In this document: positions 8,956-17,901 of the stretch, one piece after another
Numbering within the stretch: the first letter of the stretch is position 1
How the letters are laid out: every line of letters begins with the position of its first letter
From: Amycolatopsis anabasis
GTDB lineage: Bacteria > Actinomycetota > Actinomycetes > Mycobacteriales > Pseudonocardiaceae
Length of the DNA stretch: 64,000 nucleotides
Direction of reading: 5' to 3'
Assembly (NCBI RefSeq): GCF_009765355.1
Contig: NZ_VTHK01000041.1
Location: 1-64,000, forward strand
Translations under genes and position numbers: made by a program
Notes under the pieces: generated by a model
Database searches by the model: none
Seen by the model: the letters and a program-made list of their open reading frames with translations, nothing else
Told to the model about the DNA's origin: nothing

Positions 8956-10179
8956 CTACCGACGATCGACGGTCACCTCGCCGGACTGGATCACCGCCCG
9001 CAGGTGCGTCTCCGGATCGGCGAGCACGCCGAGATCGTCGAGCGGATTGCCGTCCACGATGATCAGGTCGGCGAGCGCGCCGATCGCCAGCGTGCCGATT
9101 TCCCCGGCGCGCCCGAGGAGTTCGGCCGCGGTGGCGGTCGCCGAGCGGATCACCTCGACCGGCGACAGCACCTCGCCGCGCAACCGGAACTCCGTGCTCT
9201 GGTGCCGGTGCATCCCGCCCAGCAGATCGCTGCCGTACGCCATCCGCACCCCGCCGCGCGCCGCTCTGTCCACAGCGGACAGTCCGGCGTCCAGCACGAC
9301 GTCGACCTTCTCCCACATCCGGCGGGTGAGCCCGAAGTCCATGCCCTCCTCCTTGAGGGCCCAGTAGGTCACCAGGGTCGGCACCAGGAAGGCGTTATGC
9401 GCGACGAACAGTTCCACGCTGCGGTCGTCGAGCAGGTTGCCGTGCTCGATCGAGCGGACACCCGCCTCCAGCGCCCGGTTGACCGCGCGGGCGGTGTAGG
9501 CGTGCGCGGCGACGTACCGGTTGGCGGCCTCGGCCTCCTCGACCGCCGCGCGCAGTTCGGCCATCGAGTACTGCGTCGAATCGATCCGGTCGGTCGGCGA
9601 GGCCACCCCGCCCGAGGCCATCACCTTGATGTGGTGGGCACCCTTGCGCAGCTCGTCGCGGGCCGCCGCGCGCACCGCGTCGACGCCATCGGCGATCCGG
9701 CCGAGCCCGGCGCAGCACGGGTGGTCGTTGACGACCTGCGTACCGCGGCCGCGGGCGTCGCCGTGCCCGCCGGTCTGGCTCAACGCCTTGCCGCAGAACA
9801 GGATCCGCGGTCCGCTGAGCAGCCCCTCGCGCTGCGCGTCGGCCAGCCCGAAGTCCGCGCCCGACGCGTCCCGCACGGTGGTGAATCCGCGTTCGGCCAT
9901 CCCGCGCAGGATCCGGGCGGCGTGCGCGCCGACGTAGTACGGGCTCCAGCCGGGGAGCGCGCCCAGGTCACCGGTCGCGGCGGTGACGTGCACGTGCGCG
10001 TCGATCAGGCCGGGCAGCACGACCGCGCCGCCGAGCTCGAGCACCCGGGCGCCGGCCGGGGCGCGGAGCCCGGGCCCGGATTCGGCGATCCGGCCGTCCA
10101 CCGCGAGCAGATCGCCCTCGCGGCATTCGGCGTTCTCCGGATCGAGCAGTACGGCGTCGCGCAGGAGCAACGCGGTCAT
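8956..10179 (-). CDS. Amidohydrolase, prolidase-like metal-dependent hydrolase
   Basis: 407-residue TIM-barrel amidohydrolase. Metal ligands are visible in order: His62 and His64 (D-A-H-V-H), a probable carboxylated Lys185 (H-I-K-V-M-A-S-G-G), His226, His246 (I-E-H-G-N) and Asp318 (Y-G-S-D). The set matches the binuclear Xaa-Pro dipeptidase/arylalkylcarboxylate-type subgroup. No signal peptide, so cytosolic. Its ATG overlaps the stop of the MFS transporter gene upstream (ATGA at 10176-10179). The pair probably imports and hydrolyses one compound, perhaps an N-acyl or dipeptide-like carboxylate. Confidence 0.88.
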   Translation of the reverse strand: MTALLLRDAVLLDPENAECREGDLLAVDGRIAESGPGLRAPAGARVLELGGAVVLPGLIDAHVHVTAATGDLGALPGWSPYYVGAHAARILRGMAERGFTTVRDASGADFGLADAQREGLLSGPRILFCGKALSQTGGHGDARGRGTQVVNDHPCCAGLGRIADGVDAVRAAARDELRKGAHHIKVMASGGVASPTDRIDSTQYSMAELRAAVEEAEAANRYVAAHAYTARAVNRALEAGVRSIEHGNLLDDRSVELFVAHNAFLVPTLVTYWALKEEGMDFGLTRRMWEKVDVVLDAGLSAVDRAARGGVRMAYGSDLLGGMHRHQSTEFRLRGEVLSPVEVIRSATATAAELLGRAGEIGTLAIGALADLIIVDGNPLDDLGVLADPETHLRAVIQSGEVTVDRR

Positions 10180-11543
10180 CGGGCCTCCCGTTCGGTGAGT
10201 TCCTCCAGGGACCGGCCCGCGGTGGACAGGCCGAAGACGAGCACCCCGGCGACGCCGACCGCGAGCACCGTGGTGGTCAGCACGAACACGCCGCCGAAGC
10301 CCAGCGCGCTCGCGAAGAACCCGATGACCGACGGGGCGAGGATGCTGCCGAACCGCCCGAACGAACTGGACAGTCCGGTGCCGGTCGCGCGGATCCAGGT
10401 GGGGAAGACCTCGGGGGTGTAGGAGTACAGCCCCGCGTAGGTTCCGTTGAGGAAGAACGACAGCACCGCGCCGGACACCATGATCGGCACCGGATCGTCC
10501 AGCCGGCTGAGCCAGAACGCGGCGGCCGCGGAACCGGCCAGGTACAGGGCGATGGTGTTCTTGCGGTCCAGGCGTTCGCCGAGCCACGCCGCGGAGAAGT
10601 AACCGGGCACCTGGGCCAGGTAGATCACGATGGCGAACTCGAAGCTCTTGGTCACCGTGATGCCGCGGTCCACCAGCAGGGTCGGGATCCAGGAGAAGAA
10701 GCCGTAGTAGGCGAAGGTGATCACGAACCAGAGCAGCCAGGTGATCGCCGTGCGGCGCGCCATCCGGCGGCCCCACAGGAACCGCAGCGCCGTGCCGAGG
10801 CCGACCTTGGCCGCGGCCTGGACGCCCGGGCGGTCCTCGGTCTCCGGGACCGGGGGCAGCGGGCGCCCGGTGGCCCGTTCGGTCTCCCGCTCCATCGCCG
10901 CGACCACCGCTTCGGCCGCTTCCGGACGGCCGCGCGCCAGCAGGTAGCGAGGCGATTCGGGCAGCGAACGCCGCCACCACAGCAGCAACAGGATCGGCAG
11001 CGCGGTGATCACCTGCGCCCACCGCCAGCCTTCCGGAACCGTCGGCACCACGAACCGCCCGATCAGCGCGGCCGCGACGAAACCGAACGAGAAGAACCCG
11101 GCCAGGGCGCCGACGAACCAGCCGCGGCGCGCGGGCGCGATGAACTCGGCCAGGAACGGCGCGATGATGGCGCTTTCCGCGCCAGTGCCCACCCCGGCGA
11201 GCACCCGCGCGCCGAGGAACACCTCGAAGTTCGGCGCGCCCGCGGCGATCAGGGTGAAGAAGCAGTAGACGGCCAGCGCGCCCATCATCACCGCCCGGCG
11301 GCCGATCCGGTCGCCGAGCAGCCCGGCGAGCGCCGCGCCGAACAGGAATCCGAACGGGGTGGCCGAGCCGATCAGGCCCAGTTCGCCGTTGCTCAGCGCC
11401 CATTCCGCCTTGACGCTGGGCAGCAGGAACGCCACCACCGCGGCGTCCATCCCGTCGAACGTGTAGCCCAGGCCGCCGAGCAGGAGGAGCCGGTGGTGCG
11501 GGCGGCTCAGCGGGAGCCGGTCCAGCCGGGCGAGCAACGACAT
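10176..11543 (-). CDS. MFS transporter, sugar/aromatic-acid porter (NiaP/SV2-like)
   Basis: 455 residues with 12 predicted helices. G-D-R-I-G-R-R after helix 2 and P-E-S-P-R-Y before the central loop mark the sugar-porter/AAHS superfamily. The helix-1 sequence F-D-G-M-D-A-A-V-V-A-F resembles NiaP- and benzoate-type importers. Start ATG 11541-11543 puts 20 residues before helix 1; an upstream in-frame ATG at 11597 runs into the hairpin-bearing intergenic region. It is the first gene of a two-gene operon with the amidohydrolase, so import of an organic acid or amide for hydrolysis is likely. Confidence 0.85.
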   Translation of the reverse strand: MSLLARLDRLPLSRPHHRLLLLGGLGYTFDGMDAAVVAFLLPSVKAEWALSNGELGLIGSATPFGFLFGAALAGLLGDRIGRRAVMMGALAVYCFFTLIAAGAPNFEVFLGARVLAGVGTGAESAIIAPFLAEFIAPARRGWFVGALAGFFSFGFVAAALIGRFVVPTVPEGWRWAQVITALPILLLLWWRRSLPESPRYLLARGRPEAAEAVVAAMERETERATGRPLPPVPETEDRPGVQAAAKVGLGTALRFLWGRRMARRTAITWLLWFVITFAYYGFFSWIPTLLVDRGITVTKSFEFAIVIYLAQVPGYFSAAWLGERLDRKNTIALYLAGSAAAAFWLSRLDDPVPIMVSGAVLSFFLNGTYAGLYSYTPEVFPTWIRATGTGLSSSFGRFGSILAPSVIGFFASALGFGGVFVLTTTVLAVGVAGVLVFGLSTAGRSLEELTEREAR

Positions 11544-11616
11544 GCGAGGCACGCTAGCGCCCGAACCTGATCTTGCCGAGCCCTTTGCGCCCGCCACTTC
11601 GCCGCCGAAGTGCGGG

Positions 11617-11662
11617 GTCGTGAGCGGCTAGACCGGTTCTAACCGGCGTAAACACTCACGAC
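11617..11662. terminator. Hairpin element, family A, second copy
   Basis: Arms GTCGTGAGCG (11617-11626) and CACTCACGAC (11653-11662), with inner CCGGTT (11633-11638) and AACCGG (11641-11646). It has the same architecture as 1885-1934, one mismatch in the outer arm and a shorter spacer. It lies 20 nt after the P450 stop codon. Confidence 0.6.
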
Positions 11663-11682
11663 ACGTGCGCGCGCTTTCGGGG

Positions 11683-13002
11683 TCAGCGCGGGGTGAGGTG
11701 CATGCGGATGTCGTCGCGGGCCCAGAGGACGAAACGTTCGACCGGGACCACCTGGTGCCCGGGCGCCAGCCGGAACTCGAAACGCTTCAACAGCACCGCG
11801 AGCATGAGCTTGATCTCGACCATGGCCAGCGCGGCGCCCTCGCAGCTGCGCGGCCCGAAGCCGAACGGGACGAACGCGAACCGGGGCCGTTCCCGCGCGG
11901 CCCCGGGCAGGAACCGGTCGGGGTCGAACCGCTCGGGATCCGGCCAGTGGCGTGGATTCAGGTGAATCGCCCAGATCGGATACATCAGGGTCGTCCCCGC
12001 CGGAACGAGGTGCTCCCCGAGTTCCAGATCCTCGACGAGTTCCCGCGCCGCGTACGGGCCCGGCGGGTACCGCCGCATCGACTCCTTGAGCACGCGTTCC
12101 AGGTACTCCAGCTCGCCGAGCTGGCCGTACTCGGGCGCGGGCCGGTCACCGAGCACGCGATCGAGTTCCGCGTGCACGCGCGCGGCGATCTCGGGGTGCT
12201 GGGACAGCAGGTACAACGCCCACGACGCGGCCACGCCCGACGTGTGGTACCCGGCCATCATCACCACGAGCGCGCTGTCCCGGATCCGTGCCGGGGAGAG
12301 GTCGCTCTCGGCCAGCATGCTCACCAGATCGGACCGGTCGGCACCGCCGGCCGATTCGAGGATCCGGGTGACCGTGCCCCGCACCTGCGCCAGGGCCTGC
12401 TCGGCGCGCGCCCGCCGTTCGGAGTCGGAATACGGCGACGGCAACCGGTACTGGCGACCGATGAACTCCTCGAGCAACCCCTTGAACGCGGCGGCCGTGT
12501 CGCGCGCGGCCTCGTCCGAGGACAGCTCGCTGCCCAGCGCGTACTGGCAGATCATCCGCAGCGACAGCTCGCTCAGATCCTGTTGCAGCGCGACTTCGCG
12601 GCACCCGGCCCAGCGCTGCGCCTGCGCGAGGGTGAGCCGGGTGAACGCCGCGAACTGCGTCTCGTGCGAGCGGTGGTTGCCGAGCACGGTCAGCAGCAAC
12701 CGCCGCCACGGCACGTGCTCGGCCTCCGGCAGCGTTTGCAGGTTCCCCGCCTCGAACAGCGGCGTCAGGAACTCGAAGAGCTCGTCCGGCCGCCGGTTGA
12801 TCCGCGAGGTCTGGACCAGCAGTTCCGGATCGGCCACCGAGACGACCCGCGTGCCGGGCAGGTGGAATTCGGCGACCGGACCGTACCGTTCGTGCAGGTC
12901 GAGCTGGAACGTGTGCAGCCCGCCCGCCGCGGCGATGTCGGCGAGGTTGCCGTCCTGCGGATTGGGTGGGGGACCGGGGATCGCCCGGTGACCGGAAGCC
13001 AT
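11683..13002 (-). CDS. Cytochrome P450
   Basis: 439 residues. The heme loop F-G-F-G-P-R-S-C-E-G contains the axial Cys387. The K-helix E-x-x-R is in K-E-S-M-R-R. The I-helix reads M-A-G-Y-H-T-S, where the usual acidic residue before the catalytic Thr is replaced by His, which may affect proton delivery. The P-E-R-F-D-P-D-R-F meander is present. The N-terminus has a proline-rich I-P-G-P-P-P-N-P but no membrane anchor; overall it looks like CYP102/CYP4-type fatty-acid or terpene hydroxylases rather than the shortest bacterial class. Start ATG 13000-13002 was preferred to 13038. It is monocistronic with no ferredoxin gene nearby. Substrate unknown. Confidence 0.9.
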   Translation of the reverse strand: MASGHRAIPGPPPNPQDGNLADIAAAGGLHTFQLDLHERYGPVAEFHLPGTRVVSVADPELLVQTSRINRRPDELFEFLTPLFEAGNLQTLPEAEHVPWRRLLLTVLGNHRSHETQFAAFTRLTLAQAQRWAGCREVALQQDLSELSLRMICQYALGSELSSDEAARDTAAAFKGLLEEFIGRQYRLPSPYSDSERRARAEQALAQVRGTVTRILESAGGADRSDLVSMLAESDLSPARIRDSALVVMMAGYHTSGVAASWALYLLSQHPEIAARVHAELDRVLGDRPAPEYGQLGELEYLERVLKESMRRYPPGPYAARELVEDLELGEHLVPAGTTLMYPIWAIHLNPRHWPDPERFDPDRFLPGAARERPRFAFVPFGFGPRSCEGAALAMVEIKLMLAVLLKRFEFRLAPGHQVVPVERFVLWARDDIRMHLTPR

Positions 13003-13171
13003 AAGGGCATGCTGACCGCCGCCCGGGCGACCTGGCAATCCGCCGTTCAGCCCGCTTCGGCCGCGGCCGGAGTGCGCTTCACCACGGCCGTCGTGCCCTC
13101 GTATCCGGTGTTCCCGCGGTTATCCTCGACCCCGGCACCTGGCCGCCGCGCCGCGCAGAAGAGGAGATTTC

Positions 13172-13651
13172 GTGGGAGACACTGAGCCGCCCGCCGCGGA
13201 GATCCTGGTGGTCCGCGGGGTGGTCGAAACCGGTGACCAGCGTGGCCGGGTCCTGGGCTTCCCCACCGCGAACCTCGGGCTGGCCGACGAGGCCGGCGAA
13301 ACCGGCGAAGGCGTGTGGGCGGGCTGGGTGCTGCGGGCGGACGGGCAGCCGCACCCGGCCGCGGTCTCGGTGGGCCGCCGCCCGACCTACTACGGGAGCG
13401 CGGGGCTCCGGCTGGTCGAAGCGCATCTGCTCGATTTCTCCGGCGACCTGTACGGCGAGACGCTGGTCGTCCTGCTCATGCGGCGCCTGCGCTCGCAGGA
13501 GGCCTTCGAGTCGAGCGAAGCCCTGATCGAGGCGCTCACCCGCGATGTCGAAAACGCCAAGGACTGGCTCGGTTCGCATCCCGCACCGCACCTGACCGAC
13601 GACCAGTTGCGCATCGGCCCCAACCGGCTGGTGGGTGTCCGGGTCGGCTGA
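13172..13651 (+). CDS. Stand-alone riboflavin kinase domain protein
   Basis: 159 residues matching only the C-terminal riboflavin kinase half of the bifunctional RibF. Visible motifs are G-R-V-L-G-F-P-T-A-N at 25-34 (the ATP/flavin-binding PTAN loop), G-V-W-A-G-W at 47-52, S-V-G-R-R-P-T-Y at 66-73, and E-A-H-L-L-D-F at 83-89 with the catalytic Glu. The FMN adenylyltransferase half is missing. GTG start with AGAAGAGGAG upstream. It could make FMN from riboflavin, or phosphorylate a related molecule such as a specialised flavin. It is divergent from the P450. Confidence 0.85.
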   Translation: MGDTEPPAAEILVVRGVVETGDQRGRVLGFPTANLGLADEAGETGEGVWAGWVLRADGQPHPAAVSVGRRPTYYGSAGLRLVEAHLLDFSGDLYGETLVVLLMRRLRSQEAFESSEALIEALTRDVENAKDWLGSHPAPHLTDDQLRIGPNRLVGVRVG

Positions 13652-13669
13652 TCCGCCCCGGACACCCAC
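13631..13669. terminator. Bidirectional hairpin terminator between convergent genes
   Basis: Perfect 13-bp stem, 13631-13643 (GTGGGTGTCCGGG) with 13657-13669, loop 13 nt. The stem contains the last codons of the riboflavin kinase gene and ends 6 nt before the stop of the opposing protease gene, so it can serve both. Confidence 0.65.
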
Positions 13670-13675
13670 GGCCGG

Positions 13676-14860
13676 TCAGTTGCCGGTGTAGAGCAACCGG
13701 TTCGGCGAACCGGATCCCGGGTTCTTCACCAGATCCGGCGTCGCGGCCTGGACCAGGGCGCCTTCCACCTGTGCCGGGGTTGCGCCGGGGTGGGCCGCCA
13801 GGTACAGCGCGGCGGCCCCGGCCGCGTGCGGCGCGGCGAAGGACGTCCCGTTCCCGGTGTAGGTGGCCGTGTCGCCGCCGTTCCACGCCGAGGTGATGCT
13901 CACGCCCGGGGCGAACAGGTCGACCACCTTCCCGTAGTTGGAGAAGGACGCCCGGGTGTCGGCCTTGTCGGTCGCGCCGACGGTGATCGCCTCGGTCACC
14001 CGGGCCGGGGAGGACGTCGACGCGTCCCGGTTCGAATTGCCCGCGGCGATCGTCCAGGTCACGCCGGAGGCCACCGAATCGCGCACGGCCTTGTCCAGGC
14101 TGGTGGACACGCCGCCACCGAGGCTCGCGTTCGCCACGGCCGGCTTCTCCGCGTTCTTGGTGATCCAGTTGACGCCCGCGATGACCTGCTCGGTCGTGCC
14201 GCTGCCGTTGGAATCCAGCACCCGGACCGGGTGGAGGTGGGCGCCCTTGGCGACGCCGTATTCGGCACCGGCGATCGTCCCGGCCACATGGGTGCCGTGG
14301 CCGTACCCGTCGTCGGCGTCGGTGTCGTTGTCGACGAAGTCGTAGCCCCGCCCGACCCGGCCCCCGAAGGTCTGGTGGGTGGCCCGGATCCCGGTGTCCA
14401 GGACGTAGACGTGCACTGTGGACGCGGTCGTCGAGTACCGGTAGGCGTTGTCGAGCGGCAGCTTGCGCTGGTCCGCCCGGTCCAGCCCCCAGGACGGCGG
14501 GTTCTGCTGCGTGTCCTCGACGTGGACGACCTTGTTCTGCTCGACGTAGGCGACGGCCGGATCGGCCGCCAACCGGCGTGCCTGCCGTTCGTTCGCCCGC
14601 ACGGAGAATCCGCTGAAAGAATCCGAGTACACCAGGCCCAGCTTTCCGCCGAACCGGTTCGCGAGTCCGGTGGCCTTGCTCACGATTTCTCCCGAACCCG
14701 GTTTCAACGCGACGATATAACTATCCGGCACCGAACCCTCCGCAGCGGCGCCGAGAATGGAACCTTCGGCCGCCTGAGCGGGGCCGGCGGTGAAAATCGT
14801 GGCGGTAATGGCCGCGCCGGCTATTCCGGCGCCCGCCATTCTTCGCAGGTATCCGCGCAC
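13676..14860 (-). CDS. Secreted subtilisin-like serine protease (S8) with I9 propeptide
   Basis: 394 residues. Signal peptide 1-30; inhibitor-I9 propeptide about 45-115 (S-Y-I-V-A-L-K-P). The S8A catalytic domain starts at about 120. The catalytic triad is complete: Asp155 (V-L-D-T-G), His188 (G-H-G-T-H-V-A-G) and Ser340 (G-T-S-F-A-A-P-H), with oxyanion Asn275. This is the aqualysin/proteinase-K-like type common in actinomycetes, and it ends shortly after N-R-L-L-Y-T-G. It is convergent with the riboflavin kinase gene and divergent from metY. A paralogue lies at 55434-56690. Confidence 0.94.
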   Translation of the reverse strand: MRGYLRRMAGAGIAGAAITATIFTAGPAQAAEGSILGAAAEGSVPDSYIVALKPGSGEIVSKATGLANRFGGKLGLVYSDSFSGFSVRANERQARRLAADPAVAYVEQNKVVHVEDTQQNPPSWGLDRADQRKLPLDNAYRYSTTASTVHVYVLDTGIRATHQTFGGRVGRGYDFVDNDTDADDGYGHGTHVAGTIAGAEYGVAKGAHLHPVRVLDSNGSGTTEQVIAGVNWITKNAEKPAVANASLGGGVSTSLDKAVRDSVASGVTWTIAAGNSNRDASTSSPARVTEAITVGATDKADTRASFSNYGKVVDLFAPGVSITSAWNGGDTATYTGNGTSFAAPHAAGAAALYLAAHPGATPAQVEGALVQAATPDLVKNPGSGSPNRLLYTGN

Positions 14861-15033
14861 TTGTTGCTCCCTGTCCCTCGCTGGTTTGCCGGAGTTTTCC
14901 CGGCGATTTCGATGCTATGGGCGGGCCGCTAATCCGGATAGGGATTGGTGCGGGCGTCCGAGATGTGAGAACGGCGCGAGCGGGCCGTCATACGGCATAC
15001 TCTCGGCAAGGCCGCCACCCGGACAGGAGAAAA

Positions 15034-16338
15034 ATGTCAGAATCGACGCCGCGCTGGTCGTTCGAAACGCGGCAGATTCACGCCGGATCCCGACCCGATC
15101 CGGCGACCGGGGCCCGCGCGACCCCGATCTACCAGACCAGCTCCTTCGTTTTCGACGACGCCGAGCACGCGGCGGCCGCGTTCGCGTTGCGGGATCTGGA
15201 GACGCACGCGTACAGCCGGTTGTCGAACCCGACCACCGCGGTCGTGGAGGAACGCCTGGCCGATCTGGAGAACGGCGTGGCCGCGGTGGCGGTGGCGAGC
15301 GGTCAGGCGGCCTCGGCGCTGGCCCTGCTGAACCTCGCGCGGGCGGGCGATCACGTGGTCTCCGCGGCCACGCTGTACGGCGGAACGTACAACCTGTTCG
15401 CCTACACCCTGGCCGATCTGGGGATCACCGTCGACTTCGTCACCGACCCGGACGACCTCGGCCAGTGGCGGGCGGCGCTGCGGCCCGGCACCAGGGCGCT
15501 CTACGCCGAGACCGTGGGAAATCCCGGCGGCAACGTGCTCGACATCGCCGCGGTGGCCGAGGTCGCGCACGAGGCCGGGGTGCCGCTGGTGGTGGACAAC
15601 ACCGTCCCCACGCCGTACCTGGCCCGGCCGATCGACCACGGCGCCGATTTCGTCGTGCATTCCACCACGAAGTTCCTGTCCGGGCACGGCACCGGGATCG
15701 GCGGGATCATCGTGGACGGCGGCCGGTTCGACTTCCGCGCGGAACCGGATCGCTGGCCCCAGCTCAACCGGCCCGATCCCAGCTACCACGGCCTGGTCTT
15801 CGGCGACGAGTTCGGCGAACTCGGCTACCTCCTGCGGCTGCGCACGAAACTCGTCCGGGACCTCGGGCCCGCGGTGTCCCCGTTCAACAGTTTCCTGCTG
15901 CTGCAAGGGATCGAGACGCTGTCCCTGCGGATGGAACGGCAGGTCGCCTCGGCCCGGATCCTCGCCGAGCGGCTCGCCGGTCATCCCCGGGTCGAGCGCG
16001 TGCACTACGCCGGGCTGCCGGGCAGCCCCTGGTACGACGCGGCGAAGCGGTACCTGCCGGACGGGGTCGGGGCGGTGCTGGCCTTCGAGATCGCCGGTGG
16101 CGCGGACGCGGGCCGCCGGTTCGTCGACGGGTTGCGCCTGTTCAGCCACCTGGCCAACATCGGCGACGTGCGCAGCCTGGTCATCCATCCGGCGTCCACC
16201 ACGCACGCCCAGTTGGACGAGCGGCAGCAACGCGAATCCGGGGTGACGCCCGGGCTGATCCGGCTTTCCGTCGGGCTGGAGGGCGTGGACGACCTGGTGG
16301 ACGATCTGGAGCGCGGCTTCCGCGCGGCACACGGCTGA
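15034..16338 (+). CDS. metY: O-acetylhomoserine sulfhydrylase (Cys/Met metabolism PLP enzyme)
   Basis: 434 residues of the fold-type I Cys/Met PLP family. T-P-I-Y-Q-T-S-S-F near the N-terminus, Y-S-R-L-S-N-P-T at 60-67, the PLP-contacting D-N-T at 188-190 and Lys213 in S-T-T-K-F-L-S-G-H-G are all present. S-L-V-I-H-P-A-S-T-T-H near the C-terminus is diagnostic for the MetY-type sulfhydrylase rather than cystathionine lyases. It should convert O-acetylhomoserine plus sulfide (or a thiol) to homocysteine and acetate. ATG 15034 follows GGACAGGAGA. A lipase-like gene starts 19 nt downstream. No metX is in the window. Confidence 0.9.
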   Translation: MSESTPRWSFETRQIHAGSRPDPATGARATPIYQTSSFVFDDAEHAAAAFALRDLETHAYSRLSNPTTAVVEERLADLENGVAAVAVASGQAASALALLNLARAGDHVVSAATLYGGTYNLFAYTLADLGITVDFVTDPDDLGQWRAALRPGTRALYAETVGNPGGNVLDIAAVAEVAHEAGVPLVVDNTVPTPYLARPIDHGADFVVHSTTKFLSGHGTGIGGIIVDGGRFDFRAEPDRWPQLNRPDPSYHGLVFGDEFGELGYLLRLRTKLVRDLGPAVSPFNSFLLLQGIETLSLRMERQVASARILAERLAGHPRVERVHYAGLPGSPWYDAAKRYLPDGVGAVLAFEIAGGADAGRRFVDGLRLFSHLANIGDVRSLVIHPASTTHAQLDERQQRESGVTPGLIRLSVGLEGVDDLVDDLERGFRAAHG

Positions 16339-16357
16339 CATCGGAGGAGGCGGGAGC

Positions 16358-17191
16358 GTGGCGTTGTTCGCGGGAAAGACCGGGACTGTCCACTATCGAC
16401 AGTGGGTGCCGGAGGGACCCCAGGCACTGGTGGTGTTCTTCCACGGCCTGGGCGAGCACATCGGATCGTACGAGCCGTTCGCGGCGGCGCTCAACGCGGC
16501 CGGGATCGCGGTCTGGGCGCACGACCACGCGGGCCACGGGCGCAGCGAAGGGGAGCGGGTGCTGGTCACCCGGATCGACGATCTGCTCGAGGACGCCGAA
16601 CGCCTGGTCGCCCTGGCCCGCGCGGCGCACCCCGCGCTTCCGTTCGTCCTCGCCGGTCATTCGCTGGGGTCGACCGTGGCGGCGCTGCTCACCGCGGAAC
16701 GCCTGTGGCCCGCCGGGGTGCGCCCGGCTTCGCTGGTGCTCGCCGGATCCGGCCTGGTTCAGGTGTCCGATGTGGACAACGCGCTGGCGGCACTGCTGGC
16801 GAGCGGGATCGATCCGTGGGATTTGCGCAAGGATCCCGGCGAACTGACCCGGAACGAGGCGTACGCCCAGCAGGTCCGCGACGATCCGCTGACCTGGCAG
16901 GGCGGGCTCCGGGTGGAAACGCTCACCGCCCTGGGCGAGGCCGGGGTCCGGCTCGGCGACGCGGTCGAGTCCCGGGCGTTGCCGTTGCCCGTGCTCCTGC
17001 TGCACGGCGAGGCCGACGACCTGGCGCCCGCGGCGGGCGCCCGGCGCGCCGCCGAACTCCTGCCCGATGCCCGCGCGGTGATCTTCCCGCACGACCGGCA
17101 CAACATCCTCAACGAGATCGATCGCGACGAGGTCTACCGCGTGCTGACCGACTTCGTCGCCCGGACCACCGCGCACGCCGGTTCGCGATAG
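16358..17191 (+). CDS. Alpha/beta hydrolase, monoacylglycerol lipase-like
   Basis: 277 residues. The oxyanion region F-F-H-G-L-G-E-H at 27-34, nucleophile Ser102 in G-H-S-L-G, Asp220 in H-G-E-A-D and His248 in R-H-N-I-L-N-E give the full triad in the arrangement of monoglyceride lipases and lysophospholipases. GTG start with GGAGGAGGCGGGAG upstream. It lies 19 nt after metY on the same strand, so probably co-transcribed, although the functional link is unclear. No signal peptide. Acts on an ester of a lipid or small alcohol. Confidence 0.87.
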   Translation: MALFAGKTGTVHYRQWVPEGPQALVVFFHGLGEHIGSYEPFAAALNAAGIAVWAHDHAGHGRSEGERVLVTRIDDLLEDAERLVALARAAHPALPFVLAGHSLGSTVAALLTAERLWPAGVRPASLVLAGSGLVQVSDVDNALAALLASGIDPWDLRKDPGELTRNEAYAQQVRDDPLTWQGGLRVETLTALGEAGVRLGDAVESRALPLPVLLLHGEADDLAPAAGARRAAELLPDARAVIFPHDRHNILNEIDRDEVYRVLTDFVARTTAHAGSR

Positions 17192-17274
17192 CCGTTTGTC
17201 CTTAGTGGACGGTTCCGGACATCGTTACCGGAACGTGGGTTGCGCCGGTCGGGGACACCCGCGACGGTGGAGTC

Positions 17275-17811
17275 GTGCCGTCCGAATCCCGTCCGGTCGT
17301 CCGGACCGCCAGCGTCACCGACGCCGCCGCGATCGCCGAGATCCACGTACTGTCCTGGCAGGCGGCGTATGCCGGGCACCTGCCCGGTGAGTTCCTGGCC
17401 GGGCTTTCCGTCGACGACCGCCGGGAGCGCTGGGCGGGACGGCTGGTCACCGGCCCGCGGCCCGGCGGGGTCTTCGTGGTGACGCTCGAGGACGAGGTGA
17501 CCGGTTTCGTCGCGGTCGGTCCCAGCCGGGACACCGACGCCGTGCCCGGGACGGCCGAACTGCACGCGATCTACCTGCACCCGCACCATTGGCACCGCGG
17601 CCAGGGGCGCCTGCTGCACGACCACGCGCTGGCCGAACTCGCCGATCAGGGGTTCCACCGGGTGACCCTGTGGGTCCTGCGCACGAACGCCCTGGCCCGC
17701 CAGTTCTACGAACGGGCAGGCTGGTCCCCGGACGGCGCCACGAAGACCGACACCATCGGCGACCGCGACCTCCCGCTCGCCGAAGTCCGCTACCGGAAAC
17801 CCCTCCGCTAG
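17275..17811 (+). CDS. GNAT family N-acetyltransferase
   Basis: 178 residues with the GNAT fold: A-I-A-E-I-H-V-L-S-W in helix 1, the acetyl-CoA loop around H-R-G-Q-G-R-L-L at about 104-111, and motif B at V-L-R-T-N-A-L-A-R-Q-F-Y-E-R-A-G-W. It transfers an acyl group from acyl-CoA to an unknown amine. It starts with GTG. The gene stands alone between the hydrolase and hairpin family C. Confidence 0.85.
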   Translation: MPSESRPVVRTASVTDAAAIAEIHVLSWQAAYAGHLPGEFLAGLSVDDRRERWAGRLVTGPRPGGVFVVTLEDEVTGFVAVGPSRDTDAVPGTAELHAIYLHPHHWHRGQGRLLHDHALAELADQGFHRVTLWVLRTNALARQFYERAGWSPDGATKTDTIGDRDLPLAEVRYRKPLR

Positions 17812-17820
17812 CCGAGCGAA

Positions 17821-17877
17821 CTGTCATGAGGGGACCCCTCCAGACAAAATCTGTCCGGAGGGGTCCCCTCATGACAG
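17821..17877. terminator. Hairpin element, family C (CATGAGGGGACCCCTCC)
   Basis: A perfect 21-bp stem, 17821-17841 with 17857-17877, and a 15-nt loop. It begins 9 nt after the acetyltransferase stop. A second copy with 17-bp arms lies at 59365-59413. The length and perfection exceed what a simple terminator needs. Confidence 0.65.
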
Positions 17878-17901
17878 CCGACTAGCGACGCAAGGTTTAC
17901 A

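Noticed and set aside
8893..10422. 509-residue plus-strand frame opposite the amidohydrolase and transporter
   Set aside because: Antisense of two genes with complete catalytic and membrane motifs; no recognisable motif of its own.
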